From Litomosoides sigmodontis (lineage: Eukaryota > Nematoda > Chromadorea > Rhabditida > Onchocercidae), in NCBI GenBank assembly GCA_963070105.1, contig OY718804.1, positions 4,921,317 through 4,985,316 on the forward strand: a stretch of DNA of 64,000 bases, in the 5' to 3' direction. Below, piece by piece: positions 13,801 through 28,400 of the stretch. Below the pieces are notes generated by a model. That model had not been told where the DNA came from, searched no databases, and saw nothing but the letters and a program-made list of their open reading frames with translations. Numbering within the stretch: position 1 is the first letter of the stretch; each line of letters begins with the position of its first letter. The translations under genes and the position numbers were made by a program.

Positions 13801-14438
13801 TTTACGTGAAAAACTTGCGTTGACTTTAACATTTATTTATTCGTTTTATCATATTATTAATTTTTTTGTGCATTTTTTTTCACAAAACCGCATGATACGA
13901 TCAGATGCAATACACTTTTATCACGCATTTTACATGCTTTTCATTTAGTGCCTAAGCGAAAATCTAATAAATAATGTTCGGTTCGTATGAAACGATCAAC
14001 CAGCGTCTTCTTCTATCACACTAATTCATAAGAATCCCACACTTGAAATATTACCCAATTATTCCTGTTTTAGTATGTAATTGTGCAGCCATAATAGCGA
14101 TCTTATAGATATTTGAAAAAAGTAAGTAGTAGTTTGATGTGGGGAATATATTTGAATGATCTAGGTTTAATTTAAATTTACATTGCAGGAATTATAATCA
14201 AAAATTATACATCGCAAATCTAATATATGAATATGAATTGCCTTTTGCGAAATCTGCAGGTTCCCTGCAGCAAACGAAATGTTGAAAAATAAAATTTGTA
14301 TATAATTTCACATCATTTACAGATATTCCCACAACAATGATTAATTACTATTATCGGCATTTGTTTAAGCCGTTTAATGGTAGTGATGTTATCTAAATTC
14401 TACACGTAAACGAAAAAAGTGAAAAATAAGTGAGGGAA
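10851..14438. other. Divergent intergenic region (nxf-1 / fli-1 promoters)
   Basis: About 3.6 kb between two divergently transcribed genes, so both promoters should lie here. A locally GC-richer block (about 11210-11420) contains a TATA-like stretch at 11345-11352. Most of the rest is very AT-rich. No exon with coding character was recognised on either strand. Confidence 0.5.
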
Positions 14439-17400
14439 ATGTCTACAGGTGTACTGCCATTTGTAAAAGGGATCGACTTCTCATACAATGATTTTTCGGT
14501 ACGTTTGTTTTTCTATAAAGTTATGCGACGAATGGTGTTGTAAAAATTGCGAATTAATTCAATGAAAATATGCAAGGAAATGATCTGCAATTTACTTTTG
14601 TGTCATCGGATATTTCCTTGCAGTGTAGACGAATAATGTCACAAGGTTTGTTGCAACGTAATGCTCTTTGAATGTTCCAAAATACTATATTTTAAAAGTA
14701 GTAGCGAATGCTGTGGGTTGTTGGTTTCCACTGAATAATTACTCGTTGTGGATGCTAAAGCATGTGATTTATATATGTGCTTTTCCCCTTTCTAGGGTGA
14801 TCGCTTTCCAGTTGAAGTTGAACAGATGACACAAATGACATGGCTAAAATTGAATCACGCTTGCTTGGAAAGGGTACGTTTCTTTAAACGTTAGCGTAAT
14901 TTAATTTAATATGACTGTGATTTCAAAATAGAAATGGTTGTAATTTCAAACAGGTCATAATTTTTGTAGTTGAATAGAATCGTTTTACAGGTTCCAGATG
15001 AACTGTCACGATTAACAAACCTTGAGCATCTGCAGATGACCTGTAATACATTGCTAAGTGTCCATGGCGAACTTTCCGATTTACCACGCTTACGTTCCAT
15101 TATTGTACGACATAATCAAGTGAGAAAAATAAAACATATTACAGCGAGGGAGTTAAGAATTCGCTCGTTGTTCCCAGTTTTCATTTCAGTTAACTGAATT
15201 GGGCCTGTATTAGTCAATATAGTATTCAAATGAAGTTGAATAAAAAGTGGGACATTTTCAGATCAAAACATCGGGTATCCCTACTGATATATTTCGAATG
15301 AAGGATTTAACAATAATAGACTTCAGCCACAATACTCTTCGTGAAGTACCACCGAATTTAGAGTACGCCAAATGTGCTATTGTGTTGAATTTAAGCCACA
15401 ATAATATCGAAAATATACCAAATGCAGTAAGTATATTGTTTTAAGAGATATTTTCATAAATACCGAGTGGAACTGTTTTATCGATGTTTTGCGCTAACTA
15501 TTTATTAATAGCATAATGCATTTTATTCTTTCTTAAACTTTGATATTCACAGGTATTTTCAAACCTGATCGACCTTTTATATCTGAATCTCAATAACAAT
15601 AAACTAGAAATGCTTCCTCCCCAAATACGCAGATTGACGACATTACAAGTCCTTCGATTGTCTAATAATCCGTTGCACCATTTTCAATTAAAACAGCTTC
15701 CCAGGTACTTCTTTGCTTTTACGTGTTTTGAGAGAACTAAATCCGACTGTATTTTTGAAACATATTTGGGTGCTCTATTCGTTGATAACGAATTTTGATT
15801 GAACCACAGTGCATGCATGCACATGCATTAATTGTGGTGACTTTGTTAAGCATGAACTAAAAACGCGTAAATTATGAATGCCAGAACTTAATAATTGAAT
15901 GCGAATTTTTCAGCATGAAAGCGCTACGCGTGCTGCATATGAGCAATACATCACGCACTCTGGAAAATATTCCTCCTACTTTGGATGATTTGGATAACTT
16001 GCAGGTAGTATTTCAATTATTTAACTGTGCATCGATAACTTCTCGGAAGAATGATACTACTAATCCAGCTGTTCGAGTTTTGATATCAAAGTAGTCCTGC
16101 TGTGCTTGTCTTCATCAGAATCTACTGTTACCTTTTTTAGGATGTTGATTTTTCTCATAACAATTTACCAGAGGTGCCAGATTGTTTGTATAGATTGAAA
16201 AAACTTCGAAAGCTTGATATTAGTCACAATCAGGTATTTCAACTTTTATTCCTGTATAAATGCTAAACAATTTTCAACTAAAAATAAAACATGCGTTAGA
16301 TGATTTGGCATTATTTCGATATGTAGAATCCATATAGAGTCAGCCCTAATCTATAAGAAGTCAAGGAGTTTCGTATTTACCCAGCATCTGAATACATCGT
16401 ATAATTACTTTTATAATTTTTTACGTCTACAGATCAAAAAAATGGAATCAAAAGACACACCATGGGAAAATTTGGAGACGCTGAATGTTTCATCAAATCA
16501 GTTAAAGATCTTACCCGAGAGCATTGTACGAATGGTTAAATTGCAAAGGTTGTATGCTAGCGACAATCAGCTAACTTTCGATGGTTATTTTTTTTAATGG
16601 ACAGAAAAATAGAAACGTTTTTTTTTCTGCCTTACGGGTACTTGAGACCTGCATAAGCAATGTTGCGGTACAATAAAAATTTATTTGCTTTTCAGGTATT
16701 CCAAGCGGTATAGGAAAATTAGTCCAGTTGCAAGTGTTGTATTTATCATATAATCAATTAGAATTGATACCGGAGGGTGTCAGTCGTTGCGTGCGTTTAC
16801 GCCATCTCAAATTAGACAATAACAAGCTAATAACTCTACCCGATTCGATTCATCTTTTGCCTGATCTAAAACAACTGGACTTGCGCAAGTTAGTTTTTTA
16901 ACATTCATTTTAGCGACCGTATTGCATTGTCACTAGCATTACATTTTGCTTTCTTGCGTATTTATTTGTTTCTTTTATTCTTATATTGTCACTACTCTCT
17001 TTTTTACTAAATACTTTTACACCTACAGTAACGGACTGGAATTAAAAAAAAAAGACCGGTCGGGTGGAAAGTGCACCTGTCATTATAAGAATCATATTTC
17101 AAATAGCACATTGATAGAACATGATATGAAGACTTTTATCTAGAATTTATGAACAAATGATAATTATACATCTACTCTTACTCTGTTTATAGTAACGAGG
17201 GACTTGTTATGCCACCCAAACCAAACGAAGGAAATCGAACGTTGGCCTTTTATGATATCGATTTTTCGTTAGCAAATCAGGTTAAAGCTTTTTTGTTTTT
17301 TAGCATTTAATTTTATTATTTGTATTTCTACAGATTTTATTATATTCTGCTTTACAATACATACAAATACATTAAACTATCAGCAATTTAAACAACGAGT

Positions 17401-19479
17401 AAATTAAGATGAAAAACATCCATTTAATATTTTGGTCCTTTTTCGAAATAATTTCTAACATTCACGTAACTATCAGAAGATGTATTATAATATCATTAGA
17501 TGAAACTTGCTGGACAAAGTCCGTCCTCGTCAGTCAGTTCAGTTCCCAGCTCAGCAACTCAAAAGGATCCAGTTGCCAGAAAAAAGGAGTTTTTACGTCG
17601 ACGTCGAATGCACGCCGACAGCCTGGGTGCGAATAAAGTTATCGAGGTAATAACTTACTGCCGTATAGACTTGAGGTTTTTTCTTAGTGTGGAAGTTAAT
17701 GTAAACTTTTAGAATCATGAGTTAGAAAAAGGATTATTGTTGAGTTCGTGGAAGATTGTTTCATTTCACAACACAAAGAAATGTTCATCAGTGATTGGAT
17801 ATGTGGCGCTGGGAAGCCGCATCATAAGTATTTTTTCGCTCTTTCCTTTGCTTCCAGTCCCTGTTTCTTCGTTCACTTTGCCATGGAACTTATTTCCGGT
17901 TTAATGCTAATACTTGCATTTGCCAGGAAGCACAATCACAACTGATCTTTTACATTCTCTGATATTGGTATATTAATATAATCCGCACAACAATTGCTTG
18001 TGCATGCTTCAGCGGCATCAGTTTTTATTTTGGAAGTAAATTTTGAGATAGTGAAATTATATTTTGTTAAAGAAACTAGCACTCTTAGGAAAACCAAAAT
18101 CCATTTATTCCTTTGCATGCGGAAATGCCGGCTTCTTTTGTCCATTCTCTTTATTGCTCTTTTCCAGGAAATGACGATTTTACCAACTTCTTTTGAAGAC
18201 TTTATCCCCCATTCCTATTTTGTTTATGACTCAACCGCTGACAATTTTGGATTTATTTTTCTTAATTAACTTCTTTGATATTGCTGAAATCAAGAAAATT
18301 AATTGCAGATTTGTATATATGCAGACATATATCAATTGTAGTCCTCTTTTCTTGATTTCCCTCTTACAGGTCTGCTTAAAATGGTTTTTTTAATGCTGTC
18401 AATAATAGCCTGTCTTTCCTTCACATTGATTGATATTAGCTCATGATAACTTCTCAACCTACGAATGAAGGCCTTGGAAAGATTATGATTATATATTTAA
18501 TTAGGTCATTTAATGAAAACTAAAAAGATTTTTCGGAAAATACCTTGAAGGATATTTGTTCAAGATTTCGGAAATTTTAGGTGTTGTAATTAGACACCAA
18601 AAATTTCGGATCTTTTTGAAATTGTCTACCGCTTCTTCATGCTTCTCAAATTGTTTTTCTTAATGTTTTACATATTTGTTTAACTGCCCTTGCAGTCGCA
18701 TGTTATTATATGCTTTTCAGCTGGGATTTCTTAAATGCCTTAAGTTTTATCCTTGAAGCACGCTGACTTTTCGTGTTTTTTCCTTTCACTTCCTACAAAA
18801 TTTTAGGGTATGTCGCATGTTGCCGGTGCAGCTCGAGACCAGTTAGAACATGAACTACCTGCAGATTATGTCAAGGTCCCCACCTGGAAGGTTATTACAT
18901 TTACTGTTTAAAAAATTAGTTGTCGCTCAGGTGTTATTTCTTTCGAATATTTTCATCAGTAGCACTTATCATTTATTCATGAAAACGTAATGTGGCTTGA
19001 AGTGAGTTTTTCATTAATTAAATAATTAATTCTGTTGTCGAACAATCCTTTCGCAAAAATAATGAATAAGTAAAAGTACAAAACTTTGTTCATTACGGTC
19101 AATTCAGTTTTAACTTGAAAAAATTTCAAAAAATTATAAAAGAAATGTCGGAGAGTTTTGATTTTTAGGACAAAATAGAGCAGCAAAAGCCACATATAGA
19201 TTATAGCGAAGTGTTTGATGAGGATGTTGGACAAGACGAGGGGATGTGGGTTTGGGAGATTGAAAATTTCTATCCTAGCATATTGGATTCGTCGATGCAT
19301 GGCCATTTTTATGATGCAGATTGCTACCTCATTCTGCACACTGCAAGGGTATAATTTGGATTTTATGATCAGTGAAATGAAATTTTATGTAAAGCCATTT
19401 AATTAAACTTTATGTTCAGTTAGCGGAAAAAGATGAGATCAGAGAAATAAGTTCAACATAGCTTTACTTTTCAACCTTT

Positions 19480-19540
<61 letters not shown>

Positions 19541-22500
19541 CAATAAAAAGCGTGATGGTTCGAGAATATTTGACTTAAAATATGTCACTAACGCTCGAAA
19601 TTATTTCTTTTTCTTGAGTAATTGCGATTATGCCAGACTAAGTGAAGATGTCTGTAATTAAGGTGCATGTTCAGCGTGGCACTAAACATATGTATCCTGA
19701 AGAAGACTGTTAGTTTGATGAATCTATTGTTAAGCAGTGTGCATTTATCAAGCATGAAATTGCAAACGGAAGAGTTGATTTTTTCTTAAAGGAAGAGTGT
19801 GGCGCTTTGAAGCACTCAATTTTCTATTGGATTGGAGAAAAATCATCGCTAGATAAAGGAATGTGTGCAGCCGTTCATGCCGTGAACTTACGAAACTATT
19901 TAGGCGCTACTTGTAGGTAGAGATTTTGTAATTTCTGCATTTCATTTGAGAGAATAATGTGGTCTTTAGAGTAGAAAGTAATGGAAAAGTGTTTTAAAGC
20001 ATCTCATAATGTTTTTCCAGTTTTCCTATCATATTAAACTCTTTTGAGTAAAAAGCGTATTCTCTCCAATACAATTTTGCAGAACTGAACGAGAAGAAAT
20101 GAATGATGAATCTGATGACTTTTTGGAGTTATTTGGAGAAGAAATTACTTATATTGAGGGAGCACGGACTGCTTCTGGTTTTTATACTGTGGAAAAAACT
20201 ATGCATGTCACGCGGTACAATATTTTTGAATCAGAGATAATGTTTAATAGAAAAGTGAACTTTATAAACGAACAATTAATGGTAGTATATTTTGATCTTA
20301 CGCTTTCGAATTTCAGTCTTTATCGTGCTTCTGTAGTAGGAAATGCGATTGAAATGGAACCAGTCCCAGTATCTCCGGATAGCTTAGATCCACGATATGT
20401 GTTCTTACTTGATGCTGGTGAGACAATTTGGATTTGGAGTGGACGAAAAGCAAGAGTAAGTTTCTTTTATGCCCATGATGCATTCTTTGGTGCTCAACTC
20501 TAATTTTTTTATTATCTCTTTTTGACTTCTACTAACTGTATTATCATTGTCGACAGGAATAGCGCAACTTATGATTGAGCTTAAATTTCGATCCTTTTAG
20601 TTCCGATGTAAGTATATTCCATCGATTTTAGCTGTCCCTATCCCCTAGCATTTTTCTGCCATGTTAGTTTCGATTATGTTTTGTTTCCATGTTTTTATTA
20701 CGTTATACTTTTTTGGACTATTTTGATGTAACACTGTGCGATGGACTAAAACCCTTTACTTTCAGATAACCGTGTCGAACAAAGCTCGTTTATTTGCCGT
20801 AAAAATGAATAAAAACGATAGAAAAGGTCGATCAGAAATCGAATCGTGCACGGAACTGCGCACACCGGAAGGATTTTGGATGGCTTTATATGGTTAATGC
20901 TATGGGAGTTTTCATGAATCTCTGCACTGTGTTAACAGTGTAATTCCCAAAATGGTTGATGACATATTCCTGCAAATTTCTTGATTCTTTTTTGTCGCTT
21001 TCTTGTTTGCATTCAACAGTTAGCTGTTCGGAATTATTAACCATTCCTTTCAGGACAACCTGATAAACCAGAAGATCCAATAGTAGAGCACGTGGATGCT
21101 GATTTTATTCCTGAAAGGAGACGTTTATATAAAGTGCAAATTGGCATGGGATTCCTAGAACTACCTCAAGTAGAACTTAAACATAGTATCTTAAAACAGG
21201 TGAGCACACACTTCAATTACAAAAAAATATTGGATAATATCACATTATTTGTAGATGAGGAGTTTTGTTTTTGAATTTAAAGTAATTTAAAGGATATGCT
21301 GGACACAAAATGTGCATATATTCTGGACTGCACATCGGATATATTTCTGTGGGTGGGTAGAAAAGCAAATCGATTGGTGAAAATGGCAGGACAGGTAATT
21401 TTCGCATCTGGTATTGCATTTTGTATCGTTTATATAAACGTTTGATTTCCATTAATTATTGTTTTTTTCATTATACCGGGTATTTTTTTCTGATCTTACT
21501 AGAAAAGGATTATATGAAAATTATATGAAACCATTATATGAAATATTTACGTAGAATAATGAAATATGAAAAGGTTTATCTCCTTCAAATATGGACTGAA
21601 ATCGGAAATATTTCGGAACCATTAATGACGTAACTGTAATTTTGAAAATTTGAAGAAAATGGTAGTAGAACTGCATACAATATTGGAAAGACCAAATTAC
21701 ACCACAGTTTCACGTGAAACAGAAGGCGAAGAATCAACGATGTTCAGGTTTTTTTAGTATCAAAGATCAATTGCGGATTATTTAATATAGGCTTTCAAAT
21801 TTCCTTCCTCTGCAAGAAATTTCTGTGCAGAATTATGTTTTATTGATAACGGTAGCTCTCTTACAGATCAAAATTTCATGGCTGGGATGATATTATACCG
21901 TTTGATTTTACGAGAACTGCAGATAGCGTCCAGAGAAGAGGAGCCGATTTAAAAGTAAGGCTTAACTATTTGCTGACACGATTTTGCTTTATTTTTTTAT
22001 CTGAATGTGCAACATTTGAATAAGGAATAATTTTTTCTCTTTTAAAGATAATTATGGAACGTGATAAAATAAAAACTGATTTGGCTCCGCTGTTTTTGCC
22101 ACGACAATCAGCTATGAGCGAGGAAGAAGCTAATCAAATGATGGAAGAATGTAACGAGGATCTTGAGCTTCTTGAACCTTTTGTTTTAGTAAGTTATGGA
22201 ATTATGTTACAGCGTGTTTTTTTACACTAGTTTGTGAAAGAAACAAAATAAAGATTTGTTGTAGTTAAAGCTTAATAAGACAATGAATGTTTTTAATTTT
22301 TTTGTTTTCAAAGTGTCGTAACTGTATAAATGAATAGTGTTTTACAGGAAGGGAAGAAATTTGTCCGATTACCGCAGGAGGAATTAGGCACCTTTTACAC
22401 TATGGATTGTTATGTATTTCTTTGTCGTTATGAGGTAATACCGGAAGATAATGAAACTGATTTGGACGAAGAAGAAATAGAATCGAGTGATGAGAAAAAT

Positions 22501-24654
22501 GGTGCTGGTGACAGTAGTGACGCAGCGCAGATGTTTAAACGCAAGGTATGTTGGAGCTAATATCGGAACTCATAAGATGAATTTTTTTTTTGAAACTAAT
22601 TTGCTTAACAGGGATGTCTATTTCTTCGCACTCTATTGTTTTTGAAAATAAAGTAACTTACTGTACATAAAATAATCGCAGCATGAGTTAACACATATTT
22701 TTTAAGTACAATAAGTGTTTGGTATAGCACTAAGTTGAAGGGCTCTAGCACAACTTTTAACATTAATCATATACTGCAAATGTTTAATGGTCTAGGAAGC
22801 AGAAGAAGTACAGGAAGATTTCAAATGCGTGGTATACTTTTGGCAAGGTCGTGATGCAAATAATATGGGCTGGCTTCATTTTACATTTAGTTTGCAGGTT
22901 CGCTGCTACGTTTTGAAACGTTGAAGTTTTGCTTCAGTTTGATATTTTGAAAAAAAACCCCGTGAACTTTTTTTTTAATACTATTGAAATCTGCCTATAT
23001 CATTTTATCGGAGAAATATGATTTAGTAAAAATATTATTTATAATATTTTTTCAGAAAAAATTTGAAGATCTTTTTAAAGACAAACTGGAAGTTGTCCGT
23101 ATGTACCAGCAACAGGAGAATCATAAATTCCTCTCTCACTTCCATAAAAAATTTGTTATTCGACGCGGTCGACGAGGTTTAACGATGAATCTTGGAGGTC
23201 ATTGTTCTCCTCTCCTTTTGTTTGTTTTATGTATTGTATACATCTAATCGTAAATGCCTAGTGAATTATATAAGGCGGTTTGTTTTGACGCTTGCCAGTG
23301 GCTAAACCTCTCGCAGAAGACTGATACAGACTATTTACAGTTTGCAAATAAGTTATCGATGAGTTTTTTTTTAATGAGAAAATGCTAAAATTAAAGTGGT
23401 GTGGGATTTGTTTTCATGGAAATAAAATGTAGTATACATTCTTGAAAACTTGGCCGTACCGGTTTTTCTCGGGCAATTGTAGCTGAAAGCATTGAAGCAT
23501 TGTTTTTTTAAGAGAGATTGATTAATATTTAAAGAGCTCGATTAATATCTGCTGTTGTAGGGCATTGGCCGGAACTATTTTTAATGCGTGCCAATGGCTC
23601 CGCAATATGCACACGAACAATTCAAGTTGATTGTCGAACGAATGAGCTCAATTCAGCTTTTTGTTATATTCTACGTGCCCCCTTTAAAGTAGTTGATGAG
23701 AATGGTTTGGAAGGAAAAGTGTTCATTTGGTACGGTAGCAAGAGTAATCCAAATCATCATGATCTCTGTTTACAGGTTATTCCATTAGCTTTACTTATAT
23801 TTGTTACTTAACTCTTTTCATTTACGATGTAATTGTTATTGACCTAGCCATATGGTAGTACAGTTAAAATTTTCTTATTAGTGTTTGGAAACGCATCCGT
23901 CATGGATGATATGAAATGAGCTTTTAGCTGATTTGCAGGTTGCAAATGAATTGCTAAATCGAAACAGTGAATTTCCGATCGAAATTGTGAAAGAAGGTGA
24001 AGAGCCGGAAAAATTTTGGGAGTGCCTGGGAGGTAAAAAAAAGTATGATACCAACGGCGATTTTTTAAATTTCACGAGGCTATTCCGCTGTACAAATGAG
24101 AAAGGATATTTTGTGGTGTCCGAAAAGACTGTTGATTTCTGCCAGGTAAATTGTCTTTCTCCAACTACGTAATTTGATGATTGCATTGAAAATATATCGC
24201 CTTCATATTATTACCTTGTTTTTTTAAATGAATTGAATATCTAACGGCGCATGATATGTTCTTGCATTGACATTAAATAAAAAACGTCTGATGATATCAG
24301 GATGACTTGGACGACGACGACATTATGATTCTGGACAATGGGGATATGGTCTTCTTATGGATGGGATATCACGCTAGCGAAGTAGAACTGAAATTGGCAT
24401 ATAAAGCTGCTCAAGTACTCTTTCTGTTCCTTCTGTTTCTAAATACTCATTAAGCTGCTCAATATTTCAAGTACAGCTAGATATATAGAAATGAGAAATG
24501 GGAATTGCAGGTTTATGTCGCGCACATGAAAATCAAAGAGCCTGAAAGGCCACGGAAGCTGGTGCTAAGCTTGAAGGGTCGAGAATCTCGACGGTTCATA
24601 AAATGCTTCCATGCTTGGGGGAAGCATAAAATTCCGGCTGGAGACGAAGCGTAA
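14439..24654 (+). CDS. fli-1: Flightless-I homolog (LRR + gelsolin repeats)
   Basis: Actin-regulating, nuclear-receptor-associated protein. Twenty-nine exons give 1274 residues, nearly the length of human FLII: 14439-14498, 14796-14873, 14991-15119, 15262-15426, 15553-15704, 15914-16004, 16141-16233, 16433-16583, 16696-16888, 17193-17280, 17500-17646, 18807-18890, 19169-19348, 19792-19916, 20083-20214, 20317-20455, 20766-20892, 21054-21199, 21293-21394, 21656-21747, 21867-21954, 22048-22188, 22348-22545, 22796-22897, 23056-23197, 23561-23775, 23939-24145, 24301-24414, 24511-24654. Residues 1 to about 400 are leucine-rich repeats (start [19 protein letters not shown]; later SLANQMKLAG linker and a basic [12 protein letters not shown] stretch). 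From about 490 six gelsolin-like repeats follow, with landmarks [35 protein letters not shown]-type and [10 protein letters not shown] motifs, ending in [10 protein letters not shown]. The intron at 20215-20316 is a multiple of three without stops. Confidence 0.95.
19483..19540. repeat. (TA)n microsatellite in fli-1 intron
   Basis: About 58 bases of near-perfect TA repeat with one GTATATA break, inside the intron 19349-19791. Likely length-variable. Confidence 0.95.
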
Positions 24655-25478
24655 CTTCCAGGAGTTTGATTGTTTATGGTCGGGTTAATGAGATATTATA
24701 GTTGGTCTCAGCGGCTTAATAGGTCTTTTCTCTCTCACCTACTCAATCCACAGTCCTTTTTATTTGAATTCACGTACATTAAATTCACAAATACGCAATT
24801 TTCCTGAACATGTACACATATCTTATAGGAGTGTAAGGGTATTGTAATTCCAAAAGCCGTTTTATCCTGGATGGCATAAATATAGGTTGCGTAAATGAAA
24901 GTGTGATATGTTTAAGCTTTATTTATTGTTCTCGTTTGTTTGTTCTAACGTGCCTTATAAATCATATAAATAGCATAAGGACATCTCAAAAAAAGCATTG
25001 GCGAAATGGAAACCGACACCCACAGAAAGCAAAACTCATCACTGGACAATTTTTCATTTGCTTTCAAGTTGCTGAAAATCCAAAAAATAAGGAATTAAGG
25101 AGGATCCCACTTTCTAACTTATGTGATAGTAGTATTTTCTCTCATTCAGGATAAAAAAATTTAGATAGTATCCATGTATGTATATCTCTTCTATTATCCA
25201 TGTTATTTACATTTGAAAATTCAGCCAACCATTCCTCCCCAACTGTTACATTATTTAGAGTATTTTATTTTTCCTTCCGTTTTCGCTGTGTGACTTGCTT
25301 ATGAAAGTCTATGGTGCTCTGCAATTAGCATGACTTCTGCTCTTAGGGTTTTATTGCATTACGGCAGCGATTTATGCTGTATGTGCAAATGATAAAACAA
25401 ATAATTCAAACAAAGTGAGATTATTCACCAAAAGACACGTAGCTGCAACTGCAAAAAACAGCAAATTGCCATGTCAGT
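24655..25478. other. Convergent intergenic region (fli-1 / anapc5 3' ends)
   Basis: Both genes end towards each other, 824 bases apart; the region should consist of the two 3' UTRs. Short open frames here show no family similarity. Nothing else was seen. Confidence 0.6.
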
Positions 25479-28400
25479 TCATAAAACTGTCCAATCGATT
25501 TGCCCCGGATACTGATCTTCCATATCACGAAACAATGCTGCACATTCATCTCTTTCATCGGTTCGCTTGCAGCTATTAAACAGTTTGGCGGCAATAAGAA
25601 GAACGATTTTTTCAAGAAGAGGTGCGGAAGCATGATGAAATTCCCGACGCGCCGCAGCTAAAGCATTGAGTTGCTGCGAAACTGTATCTGGAACAAAGAT
25701 TACGTTTTAACGCTGTAGTATGCTCACAACAACGAAGCACTAAAACTCCAGGAATCTATACAAAATACTCTTTCATTATTCTATTTACTCTTTCAGATGT
25801 ATTTTTAAAACACGCGGGCGCGTAAAAGAGACCATGTCTTGGAGTTAGAATAAAAATGTTATAGAATAAAAATTTAAGCATCGGCGAAATAAATTTCATC
25901 TATGAAAAAACAAATTTGAAGTTCTGCCTGATTGAGCTTGCTTTTGCCAACAAAATTTGCCATTGAAATTTTGGAGATCAAAATTGTTCATCCATTAGCG
26001 GACATTTGGAACCAGTACTGTTGCAGTAGCATCTACGAGTATATGAGCTTGTTTAATATTGCAATTTACCTGGAGATGTACCACTTTGTTGGGCATAAAC
26101 TGTGAAGGCAGTCATATGCAAATAGGCATTTTCCAAATGCCGACATCGAATTTTGAGAGTCCATTCACATTCTTCAATTTTTGCTAACGCTTCGTCATAT
26201 CGTCCCTCCACTGCCTGGAAAGGAGGATAAATTAAATGCCATATTCATACAAACCCCTGCTGCAAACCACCATCTGAATCGTACAGTTTAAGTTTTCAGT
26301 TTAGTCCCTTGCTATCACTACTATTTAGACATCCGCTTTAGACTATTGAACGCCCCGTTGTCGGTATAGATCGAAAGAACTTTAAATTGTTGAAATCAAT
26401 GAAAGCATGGTGAAACAGATTATCAGATGAACGACTTTAATCCTGAATTAAAAGAGAAATATTGAAATGTACGTCTATATAAGCAATCCGTCGCATGATA
26501 ATCGCATGGAATGTATCCAAGGAATGCTTGTGCGCAAGATTCTTGCACTGTTCTAGAATCGACATTGCCACGTGCTCCAAATTATTTGAGGTATATAACA
26601 TTGCCAGTGTTATATCACATCTGAAAAAAGTTTACAGAAATATTTGTAATCCGCTTTTAATATAGAAAAAATTGCTTAGAATATATCAATTTCATTAACT
26701 CGGTTGCTGAAGTAAAATTAAAGAAATGGCTACCTTAATTTTAGCCTCAAATCTTTTGAATTCTTCACTCTTTCGACATTTTCTCTTGCTATATTTATTG
26801 CTTCCTGTAGATCGCCTTTGGAGTGAACCAGTATGGCTTTCCTGAAGCATCTGAATTTAGTAAAATTGAGTAGTACTCTATTTTTTTCTTCATAGAACGA
26901 AATTAGAAATTCCTTTCGTCTAGTAAGCCCAACTGAAGATTCTTTTTCACTTCAAACTTCACAAACTGAGACCTTAAACCAGCTTCTGAAGGTGCTAACT
27001 GTTCCATTATTAAAAGCCATTGATCAGCAGCCATCCAGTCACCAAAAAAGAATGCTCGATCAAATTCGATTAATGATTCACACAGTTTCCAATGAAAAGC
27101 ACACTAAAATTGAAAAAATATTGATATTAAACTAACAATTGGAAGCCTTCCGTTTTGAATTAACCCAATATCATCAACAAACCCAATACTCGTAATATCT
27201 ACTCAAACTTTCATTTTATCTGGCCATTTGAAAATTCAAATTTTTTCCTTTTTTAAATAAAATTTTATAAGTAAAACAGCCGTTTCCATGTAAATATCTC
27301 TACCAGTAGAAAAGCATAAACCATAAAATAACAATGAGAGATGCAAAAAATACCTGCCAGTTATTTTTCTCTGTAAACCGCGTTTTCAACCTTTTTACCA
27401 GCATGCGGGCATCATCAAATTGCCCATTTAAAGCATGAGCGTAGGCAATGTTCACAGCGGCAATTACCTAAGCGTAAGTCTGTTTATAAATTGCTCATAA
27501 AATCGAAATAAATCCCGGAAGTAATTTGGGAATTCAAATTTAAATCCACATTTTTAGTGTCGATCTAATTGTTAAACCGAAGCAAAATAACATAAAACAA
27601 ATGTGAAAACATAAAGACGGACTATACCTGATTGAGGAAAAACAGTAAGCAAAGAATAGAAAAGATCAAGATGGGATTCAAACAAAACAATTAATAGAAT
27701 GGAAGTCTCACATGAGATTCAGTGTCATACCGTTGACACCACTGGTCTCCCGGATTAAAATAGAGGATACGATTGCAATCACTAATAGCTGAGTCCACGA
27801 AACCATTTGCAAGTTTTATGGTAGCGGAAATTACACGAGCAGCTTCATTCACAAGTCGCGATTGCGATTCTCGATCAACACCGTAATCAGCACCAGCACA
27901 CACTTGCAAACCCTTTATCATACTGAAAATTTTATATAAAATTATAAGAATGCTTCAAAACAATCCTAACATTTTACTACACTTTAAATTTAGTACACTT
28001 CAAAACTTAAAGTTAATAATTAGTACCGAGATAAGCAGAAAAGTTTGTGGTACATAACTCAAAACAGTATAGCTTTCACCTTTTCGGATCATTAGCCGAT
28101 CTTGCTAGACTGATGCAATTTTGTAATGTAGCACAATCATTGAGTTGCTTAATAAATGCTCGTGTATCAGCTTCTTCGGCTTTGATCTTATCATCTTCTT
28201 CTGTTGACTCCTGTGTTTCACCATTACCAATAGACATTGATGCAAGCAATGCAGCCGAAATAAAATGGGCTGAAAAGCTACAAGTTTAAAAAAATTAAAG
28301 GACTTACTATTTGACTTCTATTGAAAAGGACAGAGCAAAACGTGTAAACATTACTTCTCGATTCATCAGCTGGATCATTTTCTCCGGATGGATTTAAGTC

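Noticed and set aside
15791..15838. Nested palindromes (GCATGCATGC core with CCACA/TGTGG flanks) in a fli-1 intron
   Set aside because: Short, broken stems; nothing beyond chance palindromes in an intron.
18977..19339. 120-codon minus-strand open frame
   Set aside because: Antisense to a fli-1 exon and its intron; shadow of the real gene.
20215..20316. Reading the fli-1 segment as coding because the frame is open
   Set aside because: Family alignment lacks this segment and it has GT-AG ends; treated as an intron.
28047..28289. 80-codon plus-strand open frame
   Set aside because: Antisense to anapc5 exon 28080-28269.
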